Origin: Eutreptiella sp. 'Long Island Sound 2002'
Taxonomy: Eukaryota; Euglenozoa; Euglenophyceae; Eutreptiales; Eutreptiaceae
Assembly: GCA_964036045.1 (NCBI GenBank)
Contig: OZ038399.1
Location: forward strand, 19,241,670-19,305,669
Direction of reading: 5' to 3'
DNA length: 64,000 bases
The notes beneath the pieces are model-generated. The model ran no database searches, was not told the DNA's origin, and was given only the letters and a program-made list of their open reading frames with translations. The translations under genes were made by a program, and so were the position numbers. Below, piece after piece: positions 23,764 through 32,643 of the stretch (its first letter is position 1; each line of letters starts with the position of its first letter).

Positions 23764-26700
23764 AGGGGCATATCGTGACTAGTGAGGTTCAGACCGAACT
23801 CTCCGTTCAGGTTGTTTTGCCTAATGGAGAGCTCAAAACTCTCCGTGTGTTGGTGGATTTCGGGTGTCAAGCGGTCGCTTTGGCGAACCCAAATGTTTTC
23901 GGAGAACAAATTTCCGAAAAATATGAATCCCCTCAACGGAGGCGCCTATTGCAAGCAGATAACGAGACGCCATTGCCGGGGGGTGACGAACAAATAGACG
24001 TCAAAATTCAATTTACGGGGGTTGTGGATGGTAGTGTTCCACTTCCGCGTGTTGCCCAATATGGCGTGTCCCCATACCTTGTCCCGAATTTACCTTGGGA
24101 TGTGGTTTTGGGGCACCCATGGGGCTACGAACATTGTGTGAGCCATTTTGCCCGTTTCAATTGTTTGTACTCTCACCATCCAGTGCACCCTCGTTTTTGG
24201 ATTGAGGACTTCCGTGAGGTTCCACGAACCGGCAAACCATTTTTGGTCAAACCCATTCATGGTAAGGTGTCACGTAAGTCTGTGTGGGGCGTGACCGTTC
24301 TCATCATTGGAGCGGGCGCACCCCTTCCCCCGGCCCCAGCAATTGTGGTTACGCCCCCTGATGGCGAACCCCCTAACCGTGTTGAGGCCGAGAAATACAT
24401 ATCCTATGCCTTGACGGCTTCTTCCGTGGCCCCCGTGCAGGACCGGGCTTGTGCGTTGGAGCTTGTGGAATTTGCTCCCGAAAAACTTGCCCGTGACGTC
24501 TTACCTACACGGCGTGATGGGACCGCGTGGAAGCAGTCTGACTATGGCCTCACGCCGTATTGGGCCGGGCGTGTGAAAGAACAATTTGGCAAAAACCCCG
24601 ACGTGGACGCCTGCAATAGGGTCCCGGGTATTGCTCAGGCTACCCGTTGGGTTTCACCGCAAGATGATTTCTTCTCCACTCCCGCGGACCCATCCAAATT
24701 GTATTGGATGTGCCCGCCATATCATCGGTTTTCCGATTGTGTTCGCAAAATTCGGCAAGAAAAACTACGAGCTATCGTCGTAGGGCCGAAGTGGACTCAT
24801 AGGGAGTGGTGGAAGCCCCTTATGGAGGTTACCTTGCAAGGGTATCACCTTCCTGGGCCGGAGACTAAGGCCCGTCTTTACCAGGATGATAACCTCACGC
24901 CCCTCGCGCAACGGGAGTGGTCCACGGTGGCGCTATACGTGGACGGGGGGCTTGCGGATGAAAATTTGAGGGCTACTAAATGTCATGTGGCTTCCGTTTT
25001 GGCGCCGGCCGTTCCTAACCCAGACACGGACGACGAGCCGGGTATGACTTCGGAGGAGGAGTCCGAGGATGAGAGGGTGCCGAACCATTTGGTTTCCGTG
25101 CGTTCCCTCACATACCAAGCGACTCATAAAAAACTCCTCGCCCCCGTTACTCTTGACCCCACCCCCGAAGATTTGGAGGCGCAAGAATGCGTGCGTCCAC
25201 GCATTGCCAAGATTGAGAGAGAATTATTGAGTGGGGGGGCCACTACCGTCAAGCGCTACCGAAAAACGAATGGCGCCACCAAATTGTTGGCGGCTTCTCG
25301 TGTGGGCGGCATGGTGGCCGCCCAAGAGCCTATTGTGTCTCCGGAGGTGGAGCTCATGAGAAAGAAAATTCTTGCAGACTATGAGAGGGATGTGTTTAGT
25401 GGGGAGGTTCCCCACGCCGCACACCCCAGCCAGGAGTGGCGGGGTACAAGCGGAGCGCGCCGCACACCCCAGCCAGGAGTGGCGGGGTACAAGCGGAGCG
25501 CGCACACGAACACGCACACACCCCAACACCCCAGCCAGGAGTGGCGGGGCGCAGCCGAAACCCAAGCCAAAGCACACACACCCACGCCGCACACCCCAGC
25601 CAGGAGTGGCGGGGTACAAGCGGAGCGGGCGCGCGAGCACACACACACCCCAACACCCCAGCCAGGAGTGGCGGGGCGCAGCCGAAACCCAAGCCAAAGC
25701 ACACACACCCACGCCGCACACCCCAGCCAGGAGTGGCGGGGTACAAGCGGAGCGGGCGCACGAGCACACACACACCTCAACACCCCAGCCAGGAGTGGCG
25801 GGGCGCAGCCGAAACCCAAGCATAAGCACACACACCCACGCGGCACACCCCAGCCAGGAGTGGCGGGGTACAAGCGGAGCGCGCCGCACACCCCAGCCAG
25901 GAGTGGCGGGGTACAAGCGGAGGGCGCACACGAACACGCACACACCCCAACACCCCAGCCAGGAGTGGCGGGGCACAGCCGAAACCCAAGCCAAAGCACA
26001 CACACCCACGCCGCACACCCCAGCCAGGAGTGGCGGGGTACAAGCGGAGCGGGCGCACGAGCACACACACACCCCAACACCCCAGCCAGGAGTGGCGGGG
26101 CGCAGCCGAAACCGAAGCCAAAGCACACACACCCACGCCGCACACCCCAGCCAGGAGTGGCGGGGTACAAGCGGAGCGGGCGCACAAGCACACACACACC
26201 TCAAAACCCCAGCCAGGAGTGGCGGGGCGCAGCCGAAACCCAAGCCAAAGCACACACACCCACGCGGCACACCCCAGCCAGGAGTGGCGGGGTACAAGCG
26301 GAGCGCGCCGCACACCCCAGCCAGGAGTGGCGGGGTACAAGCAGAGGGCGCACACGAACACGCACACACCCCAACACCCCAGCCAGGAGTGGCGGGGCGC
26401 AGCCGAAACCCAAGCCAAAGCACACACACCCACGCCGCACACCCCAGCCAGGAGTGGCGGGGTACAAGCGGAGCGGGCGCACGAGCACACACACACCCCA
26501 ACACCCCAGCCAGGAGTGGCGGGGCGCAGCCGAAACCCAAGCCAAAGCACACACACCCACGCCGCACACCCCAGCCAGGAGTGGCGGGGTACAAGCGGAG
26601 CGGGCGCACGAGCACACACACACCCCAACACCCCAGCCAGGAGTGGCGGGGCGCAGCCGAAACCCAAGCCAAAGCACACACACCCACGCCGCACACCCCA

Positions 26701-29700
26701 GCCAGGAGTGGCGGGGTACAAGCGGAGCGGGCGCACGAGCACACACACACCTCAACACCCCAGCCAGGAGTGGCGGGGCGCAGCCGAAACCCAAGCCAAA
26801 GCACACACACCCACGCGGCACACCCCAGCCAGGAGTGGCGGGGTACAAGCGGAGCGCGCCGCACACCCCAGCCAGGAGTGGCGGGGTACAAGCGGAGGGC
26901 GCACACGAACACGCACACACCCCAACACCCCAGCCAGGAGTGGCGGGGCGCAGCCGAAACCCTAGCCAAAGCACACACACCCACGCCGCACACCCCAGCC
27001 AGGAGTGGCGGGGTACAAGCGGAGCGGGCGCACGAGCACACACACACCCCAACACCCCAGCCAGGAGTGGCGGGGCGCAGCCGAAACCCAAGCCAAAGCA
27101 CACACACCCACGCCGCACACCCCAGCCAGGAGTGGCGGGGTACAAGCGGAGCGGGCGCACGAGCACACACACACCCCAACACCCCAGCCAGGAGTGGCGG
27201 GGCGCAGCCGAAACCCAAGCCAAAGCACACACACCCACGCCGCACACCCCAGCCAGGAGTGGCGGGGTACAAGCGGAGCGCGCCGCACACCCCAGCCAGG
27301 AGTGGCGGGGTACAAGCGGAGCGCGCACACGAACACACACACACCCCAACACCCCAGCCAGGAGTGGCGGGGCGCAGCCGAAACCCAAGCCAAAGCACAC
27401 ACACCCACGCCGCACACCCCAGCCAGGAGTGGCGGGGTACAAGCGGAGCGGGCGCACGAGCACACACACACCCCAACAGCCCAGCCAGGAGTGGCGGGGC
27501 GCAGCCGAAACCCAAGCCAAAGCACACACACCCGGACCGCACACCCCAGCCAGGAGTGGCGGGGTACAAGCGGAGCGCGCCGCGCACCCCAGCCAGGAGT
27601 GGCGGGGTACAAGCGGAGCGCGCACACGAACACGCACACACCCCAACACCCCAGCCAGGAGTGGCGGGGCGCAGCCGAAACCCAAGCCAAAGCACACACA
27701 CCCACGCCGCACACCCCAGCCAGGAGTGGCGGGGTACAAGCGGAGCGGGCGCACGAGCACACACACACCCCAACACCCCAGCCAGGAGTGGCGGGGCGCA
27801 GCCGAAACCCAAGCCAAAGCACACACACCCACACCGCACACCCCAGCCAGGAGTGGCGGGGTACAAGCGGAGCGCGCCGCACACCCCAGCCAGGAGTGGT
27901 GGGGTACAAGCGGAGTGCACACACGAACACACAAACACCCCAACACCCCAGCCAGGAGTGGCGGGGCGCAGCCGAAACCCAAGCCAAAGCGCACACACCC
28001 ACGCCGCACACCCCAGCCAGGAGTGGCGGGGTACAAGCGGAGCGGGCGCACAAGCACACACACACCCCAACACCCCAGCCAGGAGTGGCGGGGCGCAGCT
28101 GAAACCCAAGCCAAAGCACACACACCCACGCCGCACACCCCAGCCAGGAGTGGTGGGGTACAAGCGGAGCGGGCACACGAACACGCACACACCCCAACAC
28201 CCCAGCCAGGAGTGGCGGGGCACAGCCGAAACCCAAGCCAAAGCACACACACCCACGCCGCACACCCCAGCCAGGAGTGGCGGGGCGCAGCCGAAACCCA
28301 AGCCAAAGCACACACACCCACGCCGCACACCCCAGCCAGGAGTGGCGGGGTACAAGCGGAGCGGGCGCACGAGCACACACACACCCCAACACCCCAGCCA
28401 GGAGTGGCGGGGCGCAGCCGAAACCGAAGCCAAAGCACACACACCCACGCCGCACACCCCAGCCAGGAGTGGCGGGGTACAAGCGGAGCGGGCGCACGAG
28501 CACACACACACCTCAACACCCCAGCCAGGAGTAGCGGGGCGCAGCCGAAACCCAAGCCAAAGCACACACACCCACGCGGCACACCCCAGCCAGGAGTGGC
28601 GGGGTACAAGCGGAGCGCGCCGCACACCCCAGCCAGGAGTGGCGGGGTACAAGCGGAGGGCGCACACGAACACGCACACACCCCAACACCCCAGCCAGGA
28701 GTGGCGGGGCGCAGCCGAAACCCAAGCCAAAGCACACACACCCACGCCGCACACCCCAGCCAGGAGTGGCGGGGTACAAGCGGAGCGGGCGCACGAGCAC
28801 ACACACACCCCAACACCCCAGCCAGGAGTGGCGGGGCGCAGCCGAAACCCAAGCCAAAGCACACACACCCACGCCGCACACCCCAGCCAGGAGTGGCGGG
28901 GTACAAGCGGAGCGGGCGCACGAGCACACACACACCTCAACACCCCAGCCAGGAGTGGCGGGGCGCAGCCGAAACCCAAGCCAAAGCACACACACCCACG
29001 CGGCACACCCCAGCCAGGAGTGGCGGGGTACAAGCGGAGCGCGCCGCGCACCCCAGCCAGGAGTGGCGGGGTACAAGCGGAGCGCGCACACGAACACGCA
29101 CACACCCCAACACCCCAGCCAGGAGTGGCGGGGCGCAGCCGAAACCCAAGCCAAAGCACACACACCCACGCCGCACACCCCAGCCAGGAGTGGCGGGGTA
29201 CAAGCGGAGCGGGCGCACGAGCACACACACACCCCAACACCCCAGCCAGGAGTGGCGGGGCGCAGCCGAAACCCAAGCCAAAGCACACACACCCACACCG
29301 CACACCCCAGCCAGGAGTGGCGGGGTACAAGCGGAGCGCGCCGCACACCCCAGCCAGGAGTGGTGGGGTACAAGCGGAGTGCACACACGAACACACAAAC
29401 ACCCCAACACCCCAGCCAGGAGTGGCGGGGCGCAGCCGAAACCCAAGCCAAAGCGCACACACCCACGCCGCACACCCCAGCCAGGAGTGGCGGGGTACAA
29501 GCGGAGCGGGCGCACAAGCACACACACACCCCAACACCCCAGCCAGGAGTGGCGGGGCGCAGCTGAAACCCAAGCCAAAGCACACACACCCACGCCGCAC
29601 ACCCCAGCCAGGAGTGGTGGGGTACAAGCGGAGCGGGCACACGAACACGCACACACCCCAACACCCCAGCCAGGAGTGGCGGGGCACAGCCGAAACCCAA

Positions 29701-32567
29701 GCCAAAGCACACACACCCACGCCGCACACCCCAGCCAGGAGTGGCGGGGCGCAGCCGAAACCCAAGCCAAAGCACACACACCCACGCCGCACACCCCAGC
29801 CAGGAGTGGCGGGGTACAAGCGGAGCGGGCGCACGAGCACACACACACCCCAACACCCCAGCCAGGAGTGGCGGGGCGCAGCCGAAACCGAAGCCAAAGC
29901 ACACACACCCACGCCGCACACCCCAGCCAGGAGTGGCGGGGTACAAGCGGAGCGGGCGCACGAGCACACACACACCTCAACACCCCAGCCAGGAGTAGCG
30001 GGGCGCAGCCGAAATCCAAGCCAAAGCACACACACCCACGCGGCACACCCCAGCCAGGAGTGGCGGGGTACAAGCGGAGCGCGCCGCACACCCCAGCCAG
30101 GAGTGGCGGGGTACAAGCGGAGGGCGCACACGAACACGCACACACCCCAACACCCCAGCCAGGAGTGGCGGGGCGCAGCCGAAACCCAAGCCAAAGCACA
30201 CACACCCACGCCGCACACCCCAGCCAGGAGTGGCGGGGTACAAGCGGAGCGGGCGCACGAGCACACACACACCCCAACACCCCAGCCAGGAGTGGCGGGG
30301 CGCAGCCGAAACCCAAGCCAAAGCACACACACCCACGCCGCACACCCCAGCCAGGAGTGGCGGGGTACAAGCGGAGCGGGCGCACGAGCACACACACACC
30401 TCAACACCCCAGCCAGGAGTGGCGGGGCGCAGCCGAAACCCAAGCCAAAGCACACACACCCACGCGGCACACCCCAGCCAGGAGTGGCGGGGTACAAGCG
30501 GAGCGCGCCGCACACCCCAGCCAGGAGTGGTGGGGTACAAGCGGAGGGCGCAAACGAACACGCACACACCCCAACACCCCAGCCAGGAGTGGCGGGGCGC
30601 AGCGGAAACCCAAGCCAAAGCACACACACCCACGCCGCACACCCCAGCCAGGAGTGGCGGGGTACAAGCGGAGCGGGCGCACGAGCACACACACACCCCA
30701 ACACCCCAGCCAGGAGTGGCGGGGCGCAGCCGAAACCCAAGCCAAAGCACACACACCCACGCCGCACACCCCAGCCAGGAGTGGCGGGGTACAAGCGGAG
30801 CGGGCGCACGAGCACACACACACCCCAACACCCCAGCCAGGAGTGGCGGGGCGCAGCCGAAACCCAAGCCAAAGCACACACACCCACGCCGCACACCCCA
30901 GCCAGGAGTGGCGGGGTACAAGCGGAGCGCGCCGCACACCCCAGCCAGGAGTGGCGGGGTACAAGCGGAGCGCGCACACGAACACACACACACCCCAACA
31001 CCCCAGCCAGGAGTGGCGGGGCGCAGCCGAAACCCAAGCCAAAGCACACACACCCACGCCGCACACCCCAGCCAGGAGTGGCGGGGTACAAGCGGAGCGG
31101 GCGCACGAGCACACACACACCCCAACACCCCAGCCAGGAGTGGCGGGGCGCAGCCGAAACCCAAGCCAAAGCACACACACCCGGACCGCACACCCCAGCC
31201 AGGAGTGGCGGGGTACAAGCGGAGCGCGCCGCGCACCCCAGCCAGGAGTGGCGGGGTACAAGCGGAGCGCGCACACGAACACGCACACACCCCAACACCC
31301 CAGCCAGGAGTGGCGGGGCGCAGCCGAAACCCAAGCCAAAGCACACACACCCACGCCGCACACCCCAGCCAGGAGTGGCGGGGTACAAGCGGAGCGGGCG
31401 CACGAGCACACACACACCCCAACACCCCAGCCAGGAGTGGCGGGGCGCAGCCGAAACCCAAGCCAAAGCACACACACCCACACCGCACACCCCAGCCAGG
31501 AGTGGCGGGGTACAAGCGGAGCGCGCCGCACACCCCAGCCAGGAGTGGTGGGGTACAAGCGGAGTGCACACACGAACACACAAACACCCCAACACCCCAG
31601 CCAGGAGTGGCGGGGCGCAGCCAAAACCCAAGCCAAAGCGAACACACCCACGCCGCACACCCCAGCCAGGAGTGGCGGGGTACAAGCGGAGCGGGCGCAC
31701 AAGCACACACACACCCCAACACCCCAGCCAGGAGTGGCGGGGCGCAGCCGAAACCCAAGCCAAAGCACACACACCCACGCCGCACACCCCAGCCAGGAGT
31801 GGCGGGGTACAAGCGGAGCGCGCCGCACACCCCAGCCAGGAGTGGCGGGGTACAAGCGGAGCGGGCACACGAACACGCACACACCCCAACACCCCAGCCA
31901 GGAGTGGCGGGGTACAAGCGGAGCGCGCCGCACACCCCAGCCAGGAGTGGTGGGGTACAAGCGGAGCGGGCACACGAACACACACACACCCCAACACCCC
32001 AGCCAGGAGTGGCGGGGCGCAGCCGAAACCCGAGCCCAACCACACACACCCACACCGCACACCCCAGCTAGGAGTGGCGGGGTACAAGCGGAGCGGGCAC
32101 ACAAACACACACCCACCCCAACACCCCAGCCAGGAGTGGCGGGGCGCAGCCGAAACCCGAGCCCAAATACAACCCGGACCCACACACAAACACCACACAA
32201 CAGTAGGAAACCCAGTGTCCATAGCCTCGGCACTGAGGCAGCCCGTGCCATGCAGGTGACCCGGCCAAACGAGATCCGGAGACCGGGGGTAAGGCTGCAT
32301 CTTAAGGCCTGCGCTGCTTTGGGACTCGAGGCGGAGCGTGCGACACCCAAGCGCCTCGGAACCCTAGTACCAAGAACATGCATGCATGCCTTGGGAACGG
32401 GATACGCCAGGAAGTCCGGTGAACCTCTAGGGTTCCGCCCAAAGGAGGGGACGTGCGCAAGCACGGGGGCACACCCTCCCGGCGAGACAAGCACGTCATG
32501 CTGGCGGCGATCAGCCCTCCCGGTGTTGCCCGGGGCCGCTTTGTTGGGGGCCACCAGTCAGGTCTAG
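23760..32567 (+). CDS. pol part 1: protease and methyltransferase-like domain, running into a minisatellite
   Basis: The first ATG in this frame (23,760) overlaps the gag stop as ATGA. An alternative is a -1 frameshift from gag. Residues ~15-130 are a retropepsin-like protease: the hydrophobic strand LRVLVDFG holds the catalytic Asp33, but the usual Thr/Ser after it is Phe34. The C-terminal strand motif is WDVVLGHPW (about 24,096). Residues ~240-400 are a phage N6-adenine-methyltransferase (Dam)-like domain with DVDACN (281-286), RWVSP, a CPPY motif (318-321, in place of [DNS]PP[YFW]) and a following REWW. This domain is known from DIRS elements. After an acidic linker the frame enters the minisatellite (about 25,410) and stays open to 32,567. 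The repeat is nearly free of stops, so translation of that part is not established. Confidence 0.7.
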   Translation: MKGHIVTSEVQTELSVQVVLPNGELKTLRVLVDFGCQAVALANPNVFGEQISEKYESPQRRRLLQADNETPLPGGDEQIDVKIQFTGVVDGSVPLPRVAQYGVSPYLVPNLPWDVVLGHPWGYEHCVSHFARFNCLYSHHPVHPRFWIEDFREVPRTGKPFLVKPIHGKVSRKSVWGVTVLIIGAGAPLPPAPAIVVTPPDGEPPNRVEAEKYISYALTASSVAPVQDRACALELVEFAPEKLARDVLPTRRDGTAWKQSDYGLTPYWAGRVKEQFGKNPDVDACNRVPGIAQATRWVSPQDDFFSTPADPSKLYWMCPPYHRFSDCVRKIRQEKLRAIVVGPKWTHREWWKPLMEVTLQGYHLPGPETKARLYQDDNLTPLAQREWSTVALYVDGGLADENLRATKCHVASVLAPAVPNPDTDDEPGMTSEEESEDERVPNHLVSVRSLTYQATHKKLLAPVTLDPTPEDLEAQECVRPRIAKIERELLSGGATTVKRYRKTNGATKLLAASRVGGMVAAQEPIVSPEVELMRKKILADYERDVFSGEVPHAAHPSQEWRGTSGARRTPQPGVAGYKRSAHTNTHTPQHPSQEWRGAAETQAKAHTPTPHTPARSGGVQAERAREHTHTPTPQPGVAGRSRNPSQSTHTHAAHPSQEWRGTSGAGARAHTHLNTPARSGGAQPKPKHKHTHPRGTPQPGVAGYKRSAPHTPARSGGVQAEGAHEHAHTPTPQPGVAGHSRNPSQSTHTHAAHPSQEWRGTSGAGARAHTHPNTPARSGGAQPKPKPKHTHPRRTPQPGVAGYKRSGRTSTHTPQNPSQEWRGAAETQAKAHTPTRHTPARSGGVQAERAAHPSQEWRGTSRGRTRTRTHPNTPARSGGAQPKPKPKHTHPRRTPQPGVAGYKRSGRTSTHTPQHPSQEWRGAAETQAKAHTPTPHTPARSGGVQAERAHEHTHTPTPQPGVAGRSRNPSQSTHTHAAHPSQEWRGTSGAGARAHTHLNTPARSGGAQPKPKPKHTHPRGTPQPGVAGYKRSAPHTPARSGGVQAEGAHEHAHTPTPQPGVAGRSRNPSQSTHTHAAHPSQEWRGTSGAGARAHTHPNTPARSGGAQPKPKPKHTHPRRTPQPGVAGYKRSGRTSTHTPQHPSQEWRGAAETQAKAHTPTPHTPARSGGVQAERAAHPSQEWRGTSGARTRTHTHPNTPARSGGAQPKPKPKHTHPRRTPQPGVAGYKRSGRTSTHTPQQPSQEWRGAAETQAKAHTPGPHTPARSGGVQAERAAHPSQEWRGTSGARTRTRTHPNTPARSGGAQPKPKPKHTHPRRTPQPGVAGYKRSGRTSTHTPQHPSQEWRGAAETQAKAHTPTPHTPARSGGVQAERAAHPSQEWWGTSGVHTRTHKHPNTPARSGGAQPKPKPKRTHPRRTPQPGVAGYKRSGRTSTHTPQHPSQEWRGAAETQAKAHTPTPHTPARSGGVQAERAHEHAHTPTPQPGVAGHSRNPSQSTHTHAAHPSQEWRGAAETQAKAHTPTPHTPARSGGVQAERAHEHTHTPTPQPGVAGRSRNRSQSTHTHAAHPSQEWRGTSGAGARAHTHLNTPARSSGAQPKPKPKHTHPRGTPQPGVAGYKRSAPHTPARSGGVQAEGAHEHAHTPTPQPGVAGRSRNPSQSTHTHAAHPSQEWRGTSGAGARAHTHPNTPARSGGAQPKPKPKHTHPRRTPQPGVAGYKRSGRTSTHTPQHPSQEWRGAAETQAKAHTPTRHTPARSGGVQAERAAHPSQEWRGTSGARTRTRTHPNTPARSGGAQPKPKPKHTHPRRTPQPGVAGYKRSGRTSTHTPQHPSQEWRGAAETQAKAHTPTPHTPARSGGVQAERAAHPSQEWWGTSGVHTRTHKHPNTPARSGGAQPKPKPKRTHPRRTPQPGVAGYKRSGRTSTHTPQHPSQEWRGAAETQAKAHTPTPHTPARSGGVQAERAHEHAHTPTPQPGVAGHSRNPSQSTHTHAAHPSQEWRGAAETQAKAHTPTPHTPARSGGVQAERAHEHTHTPTPQPGVAGRSRNRSQSTHTHAAHPSQEWRGTSGAGARAHTHLNTPARSSGAQPKSKPKHTHPRGTPQPGVAGYKRSAPHTPARSGGVQAEGAHEHAHTPTPQPGVAGRSRNPSQSTHTHAAHPSQEWRGTSGAGARAHTHPNTPARSGGAQPKPKPKHTHPRRTPQPGVAGYKRSGRTSTHTPQHPSQEWRGAAETQAKAHTPTRHTPARSGGVQAERAAHPSQEWWGTSGGRKRTRTHPNTPARSGGAQRKPKPKHTHPRRTPQPGVAGYKRSGRTSTHTPQHPSQEWRGAAETQAKAHTPTPHTPARSGGVQAERAHEHTHTPTPQPGVAGRSRNPSQSTHTHAAHPSQEWRGTSGARRTPQPGVAGYKRSAHTNTHTPQHPSQEWRGAAETQAKAHTPTPHTPARSGGVQAERAHEHTHTPTPQPGVAGRSRNPSQSTHTRTAHPSQEWRGTSGARRAPQPGVAGYKRSAHTNTHTPQHPSQEWRGAAETQAKAHTPTPHTPARSGGVQAERAHEHTHTPTPQPGVAGRSRNPSQSTHTHTAHPSQEWRGTSGARRTPQPGVVGYKRSAHTNTQTPQHPSQEWRGAAKTQAKANTPTPHTPARSGGVQAERAHKHTHTPTPQPGVAGRSRNPSQSTHTHAAHPSQEWRGTSGARRTPQPGVAGYKRSGHTNTHTPQHPSQEWRGTSGARRTPQPGVVGYKRSGHTNTHTPQHPSQEWRGAAETRAQPHTPTPHTPARSGGVQAERAHKHTPTPTPQPGVAGRSRNPSPNTTRTHTQTPHNSRKPSVHSLGTEAARAMQVTRPNEIRRPGVRLHLKACAALGLEAERATPKRLGTLVPRTCMHALGTGYARKSGEPLGFRPKEGTCASTGAHPPGETSTSCWRRSALPVLPGAALLGATSQV
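24476..24950 (+). other. Dam/DIRS-type methyltransferase-like domain within pol
   Basis: The ordered motifs are D-V-D-A-C-N, then R-W-V-S-P, D-F-F-S, L-Y-W-M-C-P-P-Y, an R-A-I-V-V-G-P-K-W strand and R-E-W-W. The DIRS pol fragment at the right edge of this window shows the same series: D-W-M-S-R-S-S-N-A, K-F-V-S-P, D-V-F-S, G-W-V-F-P-P-F, V-L-M-A-L-P, R-E-V-W-W. The resemblance was made by eye. The first residue of the catalytic tetrapeptide is Cys here and Phe in the DIRS copy, so enzymatic activity is doubtful and a structural or DNA-binding role is possible. Confidence 0.65.
25410..32170. repeat. 6.7-kb GC-rich minisatellite inside pol
   Basis: The tandem array is built on a nearly invariant 20-bp core, CCCAGCCAGGAGTGGCGGGG, joined by a few recurring linkers. 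The resulting units are 62 bp (linker TACAAGCGGAGCGGGCGCAC... ending in a CA-run), 65 bp (CGCAGCCGAAACCCAAGCC... ending in a CA-run) and 43 bp (TACAAGCGGAGCGCGCCGCA...). I estimate over 100 cores from the length. The 62+65 pair (127 bp) is the commonest higher-order unit. Larger duplications exist: a rare core variant (GAGTAGCGGGG) appears at about 28,529 and 29,993, 1,464 bp apart, and the phrase CCCGGACCGC at 27,531 and 31,180, 3,649 bp apart. The array is almost free of stop codons in several frames on both strands because TA dinucleotides are rare. Possible encoded peptides cycle through PQPGVAG, PSQEWRG and PARSGG. Confidence 0.95.
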
Positions 32568-32643
32568 CGGGAAGTAAGCCGCCTCCCCTCTTCACGCGCG
32601 GAACCTCTTCCTGTTCGTCACAGGGGCGACGCCAGGGGGAACC
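32171..32643 (+). other. Spacer between minisatellite and RT
   Basis: This stretch lies between the end of the repeat array and the RT ORF. The protease/MT frame runs out in it (stop at 32,565) with no recognisable domain. The RT frame has stops near 32,302 and 32,422. A frame change or a separate start is therefore needed to reach RT. I see no canonical slippery site that I can point to, and no promoter. Confidence 0.5.

Noticed and set aside
25410-32170. CRISPR-like arrangement: 20-bp invariant repeats with 23-45-bp spacers
   Set aside because: The spacers are themselves a few recurring sequences, the array lies inside a eukaryotic retrotransposon, and no cas genes are present. It is a minisatellite.
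25224-32300. Minus-strand open frame of 2,358 codons, Cys/Leu/Trp-rich
   Set aside because: It is the complement of the minisatellite and is open only because the repeat lacks TA-containing triplets. It has no domain and no start or promoter context.
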